NCBI RefSeq assembly: GCF_902170785.1
Contig: NZ_CABHYG010000004.1
Span: 434,001-498,000, forward strand
Length of the DNA stretch: 64,000 nt
From: Yersinia proxima
Lineage (GTDB): Bacteria; Pseudomonadota; Gammaproteobacteria; Enterobacterales; Enterobacteriaceae
Reading direction: 5' to 3'
Shown here: piece by piece, positions 1-8,965 of the stretch
Layout of the letters: each line of letters begins with the position of its first letter
How positions within the stretch are numbered: the stretch's first letter is position 1
Translations under genes and position numbers: made by a program
The notes under the pieces: generated by a model
The model's input: the letters and a program-made list of their open reading frames with translations, nothing else
Databases searched by the model: none
Told to the model about the DNA's origin: nothing

Positions 1-679
1 GTGTTGTGACGGTCTGATCCGCATTTTTATAGTGCTCTAACATCGCCTTATGCCAACCATTCAACTGCTGACGTTGTAGACGGTTATCCATATGAGCGCC
101 GATAAAACCAATATTCTGGTAGCCTCGCGCCAACAAATGGCGGCTCAGTTCATAGGCCGACTCAAAAAAAGCCGCTTCAAGAGTAATTTTGGCCCCTTTG
201 AAATAAGAACCGACCACGTTGACCGTCGGGATATTGGCACGTTCCAGTAATTGATAGGTTTTATCTGCCAGCTGTGAGCCAAATATCACCACTGCTGCCG
301 GATTACTTTGCAGCAAGGTCATCAATATTTCCGCCTCTTTGCGTTGGTTATATTCATGGCAACCTAGTAATAACTGGAACTCATTTTTATTTAGAATCTG
401 TTGCAGCGCCTGCATAAATCGGGAACTGGCTTTGTCCGTTAATGACGGAATTAAAACAGCGACGGTATCGCTGTGAGCCGAGGCCAATGCTCCGGCTGCC
501 CGGTTTGGAATATAGCCAAGAGTTTCAACCGCTTGTTCTATTTTTTCACGTAATTTATCTGAAACCTGCTCCGGCGTTCGCAGCGCTCTGGAAACAGTCA
601 TCGACCCTACCCCGGCATAATTCGCCACATCGGATAGAGTGACCCGCCCGGTATTACGGCGCTTGCGCGTTTTTTCCAT
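1..679 (-). CDS. LacI-family transcriptional repressor, GntR/IdnR-like, C-terminus cut by window start
   Basis: About 226 residues are visible and the frame is still open at base 1. Residues 13-33 form a LacI-type helix-turn-helix (TLSDVANYAGVGSMTVSRAL), followed by the hinge region (GYIPNRAAGALAS) and the start of a periplasmic-binding-protein-like sugar-sensing domain (VAVLIPSLTDKASSRF). The start is the ATG at 679 preceded by AGGAAA. It resembles the gluconate repressor GntR more than LacI itself. It is divergent from an ascorbate-type PTS operon, and three TGATAGCGCTATCA-like operators lie between them, so it very probably represses that operon and itself. The inducer is unknown. Confidence 0.9.
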   Translation of the reverse strand, partial: MEKTRKRRNTGRVTLSDVANYAGVGSMTVSRALRTPEQVSDKLREKIEQAVETLGYIPNRAAGALASAHSDTVAVLIPSLTDKASSRFMQALQQILNKNEFQLLLGCHEYNQRKEAEILMTLLQSNPAAVVIFGSQLADKTYQLLERANIPTVNVVGSYFKGAKITLEAAFFESAYELSRHLLARGYQNIGFIGAHMDNRLQRQQLNGWHKAMLEHYKNADQTVTT

Positions 680-799
680 GCTGATTTCCTGCCTGATTAA
701 AATTCTTGTCTGAGTAAAACTTTCCCACACTGGCCCTCGACAATACATTGCATTGTATATGGCTTATTTGGAGATAGCCAAAGCCCTTGGTGTGACAAA

Positions 800-848
800 T
801 GATAGCGCTATCACAAATTTTGATAGCGCTATCAGGTAGCGCTATCAA
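800..848. promoter_or_regulatory. Three tandem LacI-type operators
   Basis: Two identical 14-bp palindromes TGATAGCGCTATCA lie at 800-813 and 821-834, and a third, imperfect copy (GGTAGCGCTATCAA) at 835-848. All have the central CG step typical of LacI-family operators. Centre-to-centre spacings are 21 bp and 14 bp. They sit in the divergent region between the GntR-like repressor and the PTS operon, 77-125 bp before the first PTS start codon. Confidence 0.88.
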
Positions 849-924
849 TTGAGATATTCATCACATTAATACCAGTGATAAAAATCTACTCTCACGTTAA
901 CAGTCATCGGGAGTCATATATATC

Positions 925-1368
925 ATGTTAAAAACACTGTTAACGCCAGACGTCATTCAGGTCGTCAGCCAGGCAAAAGACTGGCGTGATGCCATCGCGA
1001 TTTCATGTCAGCCATTGATTGATAATGGCTCGATTGAAGCCCGTTATGTCGAGGCAATCTATCGCTCCCATGAGGCTATTGGCCCTTATTATGTTGTTGG
1101 GCCGGGCATTGCCATGCCACATGCCCGCCCGGAAGAAGGTGCCAATAAACTCTCTCTGGCCTTAACCGTCATCACCGAGGGCGTCACTTTCAATGCTGAA
1201 GGTAACGATCCGGTAAAACTGCTCATAGTGTTAGCGGCGACAGACAGTACTAGCCACATCGAGGCTATTTCTCAACTCGCTCAGTTGTTCGATAACGATA
1301 ACGATGTACAAGCCCTACTTAATGCCAAAACGCAGCAGGATATCTTATCCGTTATTGCGCGTTATTAA
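925..1368 (+). CDS. PTS EIIA component, ascorbate (UlaC/SgaA) family
   Basis: This 147-residue cytoplasmic phosphocarrier passes phosphate from HPr to the following IIB. It is a mannitol/fructose-type IIA fold; the motif GPGIAMPHARPEE places the probable phosphorylated histidine at His66. The length matches UlaC (about 154). A GGGAG ribosome site precedes the ATG. First gene of a three-gene operon with IIB and IIC. The family resembles the ascorbate system, but the ula catabolic genes are absent and the regulator is LacI-type rather than the DeoR-type UlaR, so the substrate may well not be ascorbate. Confidence 0.88.
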   Translation: MLKTLLTPDVIQVVSQAKDWRDAIAISCQPLIDNGSIEARYVEAIYRSHEAIGPYYVVGPGIAMPHARPEEGANKLSLALTVITEGVTFNAEGNDPVKLLIVLAATDSTSHIEAISQLAQLFDNDNDVQALLNAKTQQDILSVIARY

Positions 1369-1410
1369 TCTCAGCATTGAATTCGGATAATAATTTCAAG
1401 GGGAAAGAAA

Positions 1411-1698
1411 ATGAAAATTACAGTGGTTTGCGGCAACGGCTTAGGTACAAGCCTGATGATGGAAATCAGCATCAAAAATATTCTGAAAGAATTGGCGGTC
1501 AATGCAGAAGTGGATCATGTGGATCTCGGTTCCGCCAAAGGAACACCCAGTGACATTTTCATCGGTACTAAAGATATCGCTGAGCAATTAATTGCTCAGG
1601 CTGTTGGCGGAAAAATCGTGGCACTGGACAATATGATCGACAAGAAAGCCATGAAAGAGCGCTTGTCTGTAGCATTAACCGAATTAGGCGCTTTGTAA
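1411..1698 (+). CDS. PTS EIIB component, ascorbate (UlaB/SgaB) family
   Basis: A 95-residue cytoplasmic protein with the N-terminal P-loop-like motif VVCGNGLGTSLMME; Cys7 is the expected phospho-cysteine that receives phosphate from the upstream IIA and hands it to the incoming sugar. Length and motif match UlaB/SgaB (about 101 residues). Preceded by AAGGGGAAAG and separated by 42 bp from IIA and 12 bp from IIC, hence co-transcribed. Confidence 0.9.
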   Translation: MKITVVCGNGLGTSLMMEISIKNILKELAVNAEVDHVDLGSAKGTPSDIFIGTKDIAEQLIAQAVGGKIVALDNMIDKKAMKERLSVALTELGAL

Positions 1699-1710
1699 CA
1701 GGAGGCTGGC

Positions 1711-2967
1711 ATGGATTTCTTTCGCTTTTTAATGAGTGATGTTCTTTCCGAACCGGCAGTGCTGGTCGGTCTGATCGCTTTAATCGGCCTTATTGCACAG
1801 AAGAAACCGGTCACGGAGTGCATTAAAGGCACCGTAAAAACCATTATGGGTTTTGTGATTTTAGGTGCCGGTGCTGGCCTGGTGGTTTCATCTCTGGGTG
1901 ATTTCGCCAACATCTTCCAACATGCATTTGGTATTCAGGGCGTTGTGCCAAATAACGAAGCCATTGTGTCTGTGGCACAAAAGAGTTTCGGTAAAGAAAT
2001 GGCGATGATTATGTTCTTCGCTATGGTTATCAATATTCTGATTGCCCGCTTTACGCCGTGGAAATTCATCTTCCTGACCGGTCATCACACGCTGTTTATG
2101 TCGATGATGGTAGCTGTAATTCTGGCGACCGCCGGGATTAGTGGTGTAACTCTGATTGTGATCGGTTCTCTGGTTGTTGGGGTTGCGATGGTGTTCTTCC
2201 CGGCCATTGCCCATCCTTACATGAAGAAAGTCACCGGCTCAGATGATGTAGCTATCGGCCACTTCTCAACCCTGTCTTATGTATTAGCTGGCTTTATCGG
2301 CAGCAAGTTTGGCAATAAAGAACATTCAACTGAAGACATGAATGTGCCAAAAAGTCTGTTGTTCTTGCGTGATACACCGGTCGCTATCTCCTTTACCATG
2401 TGTATCATTTTCATCGTCACTTGCCTGTTTGCCGGGCCGGAAGTGGTGAAAAGCCTAAGCGGTGGTAAAAACTGGTTTATGTTCTCACTGATGCAATCCA
2501 TTACTTTCGCCGCAGGTGTATACATCATCTTGCAAGGTGTGCGTATGGTTATTGCTGAGATCGTGCCAGCCTTCAAAGGGATTTCCGACAAATTAGTGCC
2601 AAATGCAAAACCCGCACTAGATTGCCCGGTCGTGTTCCCTTACGCGCCAAATGCAGTATTGGTTGGCTTCCTGAGCAGCTTTGCCGCTGGTCTTATCGGT
2701 ATGTTCGCGCTGTATTTGATGAATATGACCGTCATCATCCCAGGTGTTGTGCCTCATTTCTTTGTCGGTGCTGCCGCAGGGGTGTTTGGTAATGCGACCG
2801 GTGGGCGTCGTGGTGCTATTTTGGGTGCCTTTGCCCAAGGCTTGCTGATTACCTTCCTGCCAGTATTCCTGCTGCCAGTATTGGGTGATATCGGATTCGC
2901 CAACACAACGTTTAGTGATGCCGACTTCGGTGCGCTGGGTATCCTGCTCGGGATTATTGTTCGATAA
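1711..2967 (+). CDS. PTS EIIC membrane permease, ascorbate (UlaA/SgaT) family
   Basis: 418-residue inner-membrane protein with about ten hydrophobic segments. Family-type stretches include LVGLIALIGLIAQKKPVTECIKGTVKTI near the N-terminus (kept here to the recognisable core QKKPVTECIKGT), FTPWKFIFLTGHHTLFMS and PHFFVGAAAGVFGNATGGRRGA. UlaA-type IIC proteins form V-motif dimers that translocate the sugar for phosphorylation by IIB. An AGGAGG ribosome site lies just before the ATG. Last gene of the operon, followed at once by a strong terminator. The protein is slightly shorter than E. coli UlaA (465). Confidence 0.9.
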   Translation: MDFFRFLMSDVLSEPAVLVGLIALIGLIAQKKPVTECIKGTVKTIMGFVILGAGAGLVVSSLGDFANIFQHAFGIQGVVPNNEAIVSVAQKSFGKEMAMIMFFAMVINILIARFTPWKFIFLTGHHTLFMSMMVAVILATAGISGVTLIVIGSLVVGVAMVFFPAIAHPYMKKVTGSDDVAIGHFSTLSYVLAGFIGSKFGNKEHSTEDMNVPKSLLFLRDTPVAISFTMCIIFIVTCLFAGPEVVKSLSGGKNWFMFSLMQSITFAAGVYIILQGVRMVIAEIVPAFKGISDKLVPNAKPALDCPVVFPYAPNAVLVGFLSSFAAGLIGMFALYLMNMTVIIPGVVPHFFVGAAAGVFGNATGGRRGAILGAFAQGLLITFLPVFLLPVLGDIGFANTTFSDADFGALGILLGIIVR

Positions 2968-2987
2968 TCAGTAGAATAAGCTCAAAA

Positions 2988-3021
2988 CAAAAAAGCCCTG
3001 ACTGATGTCGGGGCTTTTTTA
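2988..3021 (+). terminator. Rho-independent terminator of the PTS operon
   Basis: AAAAAGCCCTGA and TCGGGGCTTTTTT form a GC-rich stem with flanking A and T tracts, so it may also end the convergent yfcD transcript from the other side. It lies 21 bp after the IIC stop codon. Confidence 0.85.
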
Positions 3022-3034
3022 TGATTGGATGAGA

Positions 3035-3583
3035 TTAATCTTCGCGCGGTGTGATTTTACCGTAATCCTGCTCGTTGTTACGGGTTAACCACAGCGATAG
3101 TGCTTTCAGAGAATCCGGCGTGAACTCGTCGCAACGCGCGGTAATTTCCTCCGGTAGCATCCAACGAACTTCGTCTATTTCTTCCGCCTGCAATGCAAAT
3201 GGGCCATGGGAAACACAGCTGAACAAAGCCCCCCACACGCGGCAACACTCTTCTTCAAAGTAGAACTGACCATGTTCAGCAAAAGGTACGCCAGCAATAC
3301 CTAACTCTTCTTCCGCCTCGCGCCGTGCAGACTCAAGGTAGTTTTCACCACTTTGCACCACACCACCGGCAGTTGCATCCAGTTTCCCGGGATAGAAATC
3401 TTTACTCTCAGTACGGCGTTGTACCAGTATTTTGCCCATTCCGTCGTGCACCACAATATAGGTAGCACGGTGGCGTAGTCGTTGAGCTCTCATTTGTTGA
3501 CGACTGCATTGAGCAATAACATCATTTTGCTCATCAACAATATCAACCCACTCGATGACTGCTGCTGGATTTTGCTCCACCAT
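3035..3583 (-). CDS. yfcD: Nudix hydrolase YfcD
   Basis: 182-residue cytoplasmic Nudix hydrolase. The Nudix box [24 protein letters not shown] fits GX5EX7REUXEEXGU with all metal-binding acidic residues present. The N-terminus ([20 protein letters not shown]) is the isopentenyl-diphosphate-isomerase-like start typical of YfcD (E. coli 180 residues). The substrate of YfcD is not established. Followed in E. coli, as here, by yfcE as its neighbour. Confidence 0.92.
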   Translation of the reverse strand: MVEQNPAAVIEWVDIVDEQNDVIAQCSRQQMRAQRLRHRATYIVVHDGMGKILVQRRTESKDFYPGKLDATAGGVVQSGENYLESARREAEEELGIAGVPFAEHGQFYFEEECCRVWGALFSCVSHGPFALQAEEIDEVRWMLPEEITARCDEFTPDSLKALSLWLTRNNEQDYGKITPRED

Positions 3584-3654
3584 CCTCTGAAACCTTCTAT
3601 CTGGGCGCGGTTAGATACGCGCAATTGTTAATCAAGAGTTTATAACTCGTTATA

Positions 3655-4209
3655 TTATTTAGTTTTTAATGACAATTGGCTGATAGGTTCATCATTTTGT
3701 AGGGCCAGAACCTGTAAAACTCCCCCATCCAACATGCCATAACTCGCCGGATATCCCCCTTTAGGGATGCTGACTGAACCGGGATTAAAGCATATGACGT
3801 CATCTTGCCACTCTGCCTGTGGTAGATGGGTATGACCATAAACTAAGACATCCCCCTTGCGCAACGGAGGAAGCGCACCCGGATGATAAAGGTGACCATG
3901 CGTCAAAAATAAACGTGTTTCTGGCATAATAATCTGCTGCCAGCCGGCCATGATAGGGAACCGTAATAGCATCTGATCGACTTCACTATCGCAATTACCC
4001 CGCACAGCAATAATCTGGTTTTTATAGGGATTAAGACATTCTGCAACCGCGGCTGGTTGATAACCTGTTGGTAGCGCATTACGTGGCCCGTGGTTGAGTA
4101 AATCCCCCAACAGCACCAGCCATTGCGCCCCACTGCGGTCAAAAATCTCCAAAACTCTTTCAGTGGCCGGTAGCGACCCATGCAGATCAGAAGCAAACAT
4201 TAACTTCAT
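3655..4209 (-). CDS. yfcE: Metallophosphodiesterase YfcE
   Basis: 184-residue calcineurin-like phosphodiesterase. Metal-binding motifs are in order: ASDLHGS (D-x-H), LLGDLLNHG (GD), VRGNCDSE (GNCD), LTHGHLYHP (GH) and YGHTHLP (GHTH). E. coli YfcE hydrolyses bis-pNPP and other phosphodiesters with manganese; its natural substrate is unknown. The start is the ATG at 4209 (MKLMFASDLHGS), which matches E. coli; an upstream in-frame ATG at 4239 would add ten residues without family support. Confidence 0.93.
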   Translation of the reverse strand: MKLMFASDLHGSLPATERVLEIFDRSGAQWLVLLGDLLNHGPRNALPTGYQPAAVAECLNPYKNQIIAVRGNCDSEVDQMLLRFPIMAGWQQIIMPETRLFLTHGHLYHPGALPPLRKGDVLVYGHTHLPQAEWQDDVICFNPGSVSIPKGGYPASYGMLDGGVLQVLALQNDEPISQLSLKTK

Positions 4210-4429
4210 GGTATCGTCGTCTCTTAGGTCTAATTTCAAGTCAATCTGGCGACACCTGCCGCCGCAGTACGTAGTGAGAACTCAATGAGGCTTTATTCTA
4301 TCATCCAATCCGTCAGATTAATCCGAGAAAAAGCCACCATTTATCATAAGAAAATTTTATCGTAAAAAAACAACGCCGACATGAAAGAATAATGTCAGCA
4401 TTGCGCAAGATAGAATGGGAGAGAAAGCG

Positions 4430-5122
4430 TTAAAGCGAAGATTGTGCTACCAATTCATCCAGTGTCAGCTGATTGAATAAATATCCCTGCATTGCATCAA
4501 TATTACTGCCTTTAAGTTGCTCCGATTCATCCTGATTCTCTACACCAACAACAATCACCCCAAGGCAATATTTCTTAATATTATTGATCAAAATCGGGAA
4601 GGTATGCTTATTGTGTTGCCAGAAGAAATGCTTATCAATTTTTACATATTCGAAAATATTGGCAGTGACAGCATTTAAGGTTGAGCCACCGCTACCAAGG
4701 TCATCCAGCCATAGCGGATATCGCTCAGCCAAATCGCGTAACAGTGGGTTATTCATTCCATCAGATAAATTGGAGAATGTTTCCATTATTTCCAAGCGCA
4801 AGAAAGGCAACTCATCAAGCATCAGACGAGTTGACTCATCTGTAACAATCACGCTTGCCAAGTCAAAATCGATATTAATTGAAAGCAGAACATTATGAGT
4901 GATAAACCACTCGCTATAAACTTTCACTGCCCGTAATTGATCCTGGAATAAATCAGTCTTTCCATCGATATCCAATTTATTAATAAAATCTTCAACATCG
5001 ATGGGTAAATCTACCGACTTAGCTGAAAATCGGCTCAATAGCTCTACCGCTAATAAACTACCGTCTTGCTTATGTATGGGTTCACATACATAAGAACAAT
5101 TAACTTCAATGTTTAGCTTCAT
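4430..5122 (-). CDS. EAL-domain protein, PdeH/YhjH-like cyclic-di-GMP phosphodiesterase, one motif altered
   Basis: 230 residues from the ATG at 5122, a single stand-alone EAL domain with no sensor domain or membrane segment, as in PdeH (YhjH). Expected catalytic residues are seen as Glu27 (VELLSR), Asn83 (SINID), Glu111 (LEIMET), Asp140-Asp141 (WLDDLGSG), Lys161 (VKIDK) and Gln212 (MQGY). The usual EGVE motif reads VGVE (192-195), so its first glutamate is valine. PdeH hydrolyses c-di-GMP to favour motility. If the lost glutamate is the catalytic one, this could be a YdiV-like non-enzymatic EAL protein instead. An ATG at 5161 is possible but unlikely. Confidence 0.82.
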   Translation of the reverse strand: MKLNIEVNCSYVCEPIHKQDGSLLAVELLSRFSAKSVDLPIDVEDFINKLDIDGKTDLFQDQLRAVKVYSEWFITHNVLLSINIDFDLASVIVTDESTRLMLDELPFLRLEIMETFSNLSDGMNNPLLRDLAERYPLWLDDLGSGGSTLNAVTANIFEYVKIDKHFFWQHNKHTFPILINNIKKYCLGVIVVGVENQDESEQLKGSNIDAMQGYLFNQLTLDELVAQSSL

Positions 5123-5628
5123 GCGCACCTGAAAAGTGTATGGACAACAATGAGGCAGCAAGCTGACCTCAACCAGAGGATTTATAAGCCGCCGTGAGTT
5201 TTATGAAATACTCAACTTTTATTTATAAAATATCCAACATTACAAGGTGAAAGAGGCAGATGGCCTCTTTTCCATACCGATGAGTATATTGACTCTAGCA
5301 GAAAAGCGCGAATTCAGAGCTTTGTCATCATTGGTATGGCTTATAATCATTGTTCGCGTTCAGAAACAATAAGGTACATAGTCCTGACAGTTCCACTACT
5401 CAATGGGTAATAGCCAAGTATTCAATTCTGTATTCATCGGATAGATCAGCAAATTTATTTAGTTATTATTTTTTATTTTGTTAAAAATTTCACTCAGGAT
5501 GTGCTCAGCGTCGTGGGAGAAGAGCGCAAGATAACCTATGCTAAAAAGAAATCAGGCTACCGCTATCTCCAAAGAACGAGGTGGTGCAGGTAGGCATCAA
5601 GTCAGAAGGGCATATACGGAGATTGGCT
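5123..5628. other. Divergent intergenic region, EAL gene / yfcH
   Basis: About 500 AT-rich bases between divergent genes. It must hold both promoters. One clear stem-loop, AAAGAGGC-agatg-GCCTCTTT, lies at 5250-5270; it looks like a terminator remnant although no gene enters it on the plus strand. Short reading frames here have no family features. Confidence 0.5.
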
Positions 5629-6537
5629 ATGCGTATTTTACTCACTGGAGCTACAGGACTCATCGGACGCAGTCTGACCGCATTCCTTTTGTCGCAAGCC
5701 CATCAAATAACAGCATTAACCCGCGATCCACAACGGGCGAAAGACGTGCTTGGTTCACAAGTCACCTGTTGGTCAACATTAGATGACCAACATGATCTCA
5801 ATAATTTTGATGCCGTTATCAATCTGGCAGGTGAACCTATTGCGGAAAAACGCTGGACGCCACAACAGAAAGAGATTTTGTGTCAAAGTCGTTGGCAGAT
5901 AACCGAAAAATTGACGACATTAATTAGAGCTAGCAGTCAGCCCCCTGCGGTCTTTATTTCAGGATCAGCTGTCGGGTTTTATGGTGATCAAGGGCAAGCC
6001 GTGGTTACCGAAGATGAAGCCCCCCATGATGAGTTTACTCATATGCTATGTGAACGCTGGGAGAGTCTCGCTCGTGCCGCTGAAAGTCAGCACACACGGG
6101 TTTGCCTACTACGCACTGGCATCGTATTAGCTCCACACGGTGGAGCATTGGCTAAAATGGTCCCGTTATTACGCCTTGGAATAGGTGGCCCAATTGGTGA
6201 TGGGCGTCAATACCTGCCGTGGATACATATAGATGATATGGTTCATGGTATTTATTATTTACTGACCACCGATGGCCTTAGCGGCCCATTTAATATGGTT
6301 TCTCCTTATCCGGTCCATAATGAGCAATTTATTGCCACTCTGGCCGAGGTATTAGACCGTCCAGCAGTTATTCGTACCCCTGCTGCGGCAATTCGCTTAT
6401 TGCTAGGAGAATCTGCAACTATGGTATTAGGTGGACAGCGGGCAATTCCGAAACGTTTGGAAGAAGCCGGGTTTGCTTTCCGTTATTTTGAACTGGAAGA
6501 AGCGCTGCGTAATGTGCTGAACAAGCCCATTCCGTAA
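5629..6537 (+). CDS. yfcH: NAD(P)-binding epimerase-family protein YfcH (TIGR01777 type)
   Basis: 302 residues. The Rossmann motif [16 protein letters not shown] opens the protein, as in E. coli YfcH (297); later conserved blocks are [43 protein letters not shown] and [13 protein letters not shown]39U1-like extended short-chain dehydrogenase family; substrate unknown. The ATG at 5629 follows CGGAGA; the upstream GTG frame (5581) has no family counterpart. Convergent with hisP. Confidence 0.92.
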   Translation: MRILLTGATGLIGRSLTAFLLSQAHQITALTRDPQRAKDVLGSQVTCWSTLDDQHDLNNFDAVINLAGEPIAEKRWTPQQKEILCQSRWQITEKLTTLIRASSQPPAVFISGSAVGFYGDQGQAVVTEDEAPHDEFTHMLCERWESLARAAESQHTRVCLLRTGIVLAPHGGALAKMVPLLRLGIGGPIGDGRQYLPWIHIDDMVHGIYYLLTTDGLSGPFNMVSPYPVHNEQFIATLAEVLDRPAVIRTPAAAIRLLLGESATMVLGGQRAIPKRLEEAGFAFRYFELEEALRNVLNKPIP

Positions 6538-6615
6538 AATATCTATGCTTCAAGTCTATCCTTACAGAATTAAATAATTTTGAAGGAGGAGATATTTCGG
6601 TGAATTGGTATAACG

Positions 6616-6642
6616 ATGAGATGAACATTACGCTCATCTCAT
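6616..6642. terminator. Stem-loop between convergent yfcH and hisP
   Basis: ATGAGATGA (6616-6624) pairs perfectly with TCATCTCAT (6634-6642) over a 9-base loop. It lies between two convergent genes but has no strong T tract, so it may stabilise the 3' end rather than terminate by itself. Confidence 0.45.
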
Positions 6643-6650
6643 GGAGTAAA

Positions 6651-7448
6651 TTACTTCAATGCACCAGAAAGGAACTGCTGCAAACGAAGACTTTTAGGAT
6701 GACCAAAAAGCTCGGCTGGCGGGCCTTCTTCTTCGATTACCCCTTTATGCAAGAAAATGACATGGCTGGAAACATGACGAGCAAACTCCATTTCGTGAGT
6801 CACTACCACCATGGTTTTCCCCTCTTCTGCTAGTTTTTGCATAATTCGCAAAACTTCCCCAACCAGTTCCGGGTCAAGCGCAGAAGTCGGTTCATCAAAC
6901 AGCAATACATCCGGCTCCATCGCCAATGCCCGCGCAATAGAGACTCGTTGCTGTTGACCGCCGGAAAGATGCACTGGATATTTAGCGCGCGCACGCTCAT
7001 CAATACCGACTTTATCCAGATAACGGATAGCACGTTCTTTAGCTACCGATTTACTTAACCCTAATACCTGCACCGGTGCTTCCATCACATTTTCCAGCAC
7101 CGTCATATGGCTCCATAAATTAAAATGCTGGAATACCATCGTTAGCCGGGTACGTAGCAATTGCAGCTCTTTTTTATCAAAGACTTTTAATTGCCCGTCT
7201 TTATCGCGCACCAATCGGATATCTTGATTATTGACACTGATCGACCCTTCACTGGGCTTCTCCAGGAAGTTGATACAACGCAAAAAGGTACTTTTCCCCG
7301 ATCCAGACGAACCAATAATAGAGATAACATCCCCGGCTTTGGCTGACAGTGAAACACCTTTTAACACCTCATGTTCCCCATAGCGCTTGTGCAATTCCGT
7401 CACAGACAGCTTGGTTTCAGCTATTTTAGTTTTTAATGTATCAGTCAT
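6651..7448 (-). CDS. hisP: Histidine ABC transporter ATPase HisP
   Basis: 265-residue nucleotide-binding subunit. Walker [10 protein letters not shown] at residues 46-53, Q-loop MVFQHFNLW, signature LSGGQQQR, Walker [13 protein letters not shown] and switch histidine VVTHEM are intact. Near-identical to E. coli/Salmonella HisP apart from a slightly longer N-terminus. It powers uptake of histidine (and basic amino acids) through HisQ/HisM at the inner membrane. Last gene of the leftward hisJQMP operon, 13 bp after hisM. Confidence 0.97.
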   Translation of the reverse strand: MTDTLKTKIAETKLSVTELHKRYGEHEVLKGVSLSAKAGDVISIIGSSGSGKSTFLRCINFLEKPSEGSISVNNQDIRLVRDKDGQLKVFDKKELQLLRTRLTMVFQHFNLWSHMTVLENVMEAPVQVLGLSKSVAKERAIRYLDKVGIDERARAKYPVHLSGGQQQRVSIARALAMEPDVLLFDEPTSALDPELVGEVLRIMQKLAEEGKTMVVVTHEMEFARHVSSHVIFLHKGVIEEEGPPAELFGHPKSLRLQQFLSGALK

Positions 7449-7461
7449 AAATTCTCCGTAC

Positions 7462-8178
7462 TTAATGCGATGCCTGAGGTTTTATATGTGCCAGCCAACG
7501 TTTCTCTGCCTGGCGGAACAGGCTAATTAGCGTAAAGGAGATAATCAGATAAAGTACGGCAGCAATACCAAAAGCATAAAACGGCTGATAAGTCGCAGCG
7601 TTAATATCACGCGCTATCTTCAGTATATCTGGCACCGTGGCAGTAAAAGCCAACGCGGTAGAATGCAGCATTAAAATAACTTCATTACTATAGGCGGGTA
7701 AAGCAATACGCAATGCAGAAGGTAAAATAATGCAGCGATACATTTTAAAACGCGAGAAACCATAGGCTCTTGCTGCTTCAATTTCACCGTGAGGTACTGA
7801 TCGAATAGCACCGGCGAATATCTCGGTGGTATAAGCACAGGTATTTAGCGTCAAGGCCAAAATAGTACAATTCAATCCACTGCGGAAGAATGCATTGAGT
7901 AGATCGTTGCCTCGGACTATCTCCAGGCTATACATCCCGGAATAGAACACCAGCAATTGCACGTATAACGGCGTACCACGAAAGATATAAGTAAATATCC
8001 ACACCGGTAAGCGAATCCAACGCCGCTCGGCGACACGCGCCACTGCCAACGGAATAGCCAGTAACCCGCCCATCACAACTGAGGAGATTAATAACCATAG
8101 CGTAACGGCCATACCGGTAAATCGATAACCGTCACTCCAAAGTAAGGCTTGCCAATATTGATGTAGGATTTCAATCAT
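7462..8178 (-). CDS. hisM: Histidine ABC transporter permease HisM
   Basis: 238 residues with about five membrane spans; the EAA loop ([24 protein letters not shown]) that docks on HisP is intact. Pairs with HisQ to form the channel. The ATG at 8178 (MIEILHQYW) matches E. coli HisM; the longer frame to 8223 would overlap hisQ by 49 bases and is not supported. The start overlaps the hisQ stop in an ATGA junction, which suggests translational coupling. Confidence 0.96.
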   Translation of the reverse strand: MIEILHQYWQALLWSDGYRFTGMAVTLWLLISSVVMGGLLAIPLAVARVAERRWIRLPVWIFTYIFRGTPLYVQLLVFYSGMYSLEIVRGNDLLNAFFRSGLNCTILALTLNTCAYTTEIFAGAIRSVPHGEIEAARAYGFSRFKMYRCIILPSALRIALPAYSNEVILMLHSTALAFTATVPDILKIARDINAATYQPFYAFGIAAVLYLIISFTLISLFRQAEKRWLAHIKPQASH

Positions 8179-8861
8179 AGTTCGGCCCTCTTCACTCCGT
8201 GGGAATAGCGCCGTTCCAACCACAGTAAAATACCATTAGATAGGGTGGTAAAAATGAGATAAACCACGCCCGCCACCAATGCGAAGAAGAATGGTTGATA
8301 AGTCCCCTTTCCAGCCAACTGAGTGGCTTTAACGACATCATTCAATCCCAAAATAGAGACTAAAGCTGTCGCCTTGAGAATAACTTGCCAATTATTACCA
8401 ATACCTGGCAACGCATAACGCATCATGGCAGGAAACATAATTCTGCGGAAAATCTGGCTGGAAGAGAAACCAAATGCTCTGGCAGCTTCAATCTGGCCTG
8501 TCGGCACCGCCATATAAGCGCCACGGAATGTTTCAGTGAAATAAGCACCATAGATAAAACCGAGGGTGATAATCCCAGCAGAAAGGGGGTCAATATTGAT
8601 TTGTGCAAAACCAAGAGATTCAGTAATGCTATTTAGGGCTATCTGCAAACCATAAAAGATAAGCAACATCAAAACTAAATCAGGTACACCACGTATCAAC
8701 GTGGTATAGCACTCAAATAAGCCAGATAACAGCCTATTTGATGATAATTTCCCACCGGCACCTATTAAGCCGATAATCACTGACAGCAGCACCGAGCACA
8801 ATGCCAACTCCAGCGTCACCAGCGCACCCTCAAATATCAGTTTGGAATATCCATCCAGCAT
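8175..8861 (-). CDS. hisQ: Histidine ABC transporter permease HisQ
   Basis: 228 residues, the full length of E. coli HisQ, with five hydrophobic spans and the permease EAA motif (QIEAARAFGFSSSQIFRRIMFP). Forms the heterodimeric channel with HisM in the inner membrane. It lies about 100 bp after hisJ across a strong hairpin, which fits the usual lower expression of membrane subunits than of the binding protein. Confidence 0.96.
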   Translation of the reverse strand: MLDGYSKLIFEGALVTLELALCSVLLSVIIGLIGAGGKLSSNRLLSGLFECYTTLIRGVPDLVLMLLIFYGLQIALNSITESLGFAQINIDPLSAGIITLGFIYGAYFTETFRGAYMAVPTGQIEAARAFGFSSSQIFRRIMFPAMMRYALPGIGNNWQVILKATALVSILGLNDVVKATQLAGKGTYQPFFFALVAGVVYLIFTTLSNGILLWLERRYSHGVKRAEL

Positions 8862-8918
8862 CTGGGTTATCCTATTTTACTGAGTAAGGAGTCTGGTTAA
8901 TAATTGTGAATTGCCCCA

Positions 8919-8953
8919 TAACGGCCCCTGCCCTATTTAGGCAGAGGCCGTTA
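8919..8953 (-). terminator. Intercistronic hairpin between hisJ and hisQ
   Basis: TAACGGCC..TGCC (8919-8932) pairs with GGCA..GGCCGTTA (8940-8953) around a short loop. There is no T tract, so it looks like a partial terminator or mRNA-stabilising element that would keep hisJ transcript levels above hisQMP, comparable to the REP hairpin at this place in Salmonella. Confidence 0.65.
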
Positions 8954-8965
8954 CAGCAAACGGAA

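Noticed and set aside
5250-5270. AAAGAGGC/GCCTCTTT hairpin as a terminator for a missing gene
   Set aside because: No plus-strand gene reaches it; noted only as a stem-loop.
5581-5628. Extended N-terminus of yfcH from an upstream GTG
   Set aside because: The family starts at [10 protein letters not shown]; the ATG at 5629 has a good ribosome site.
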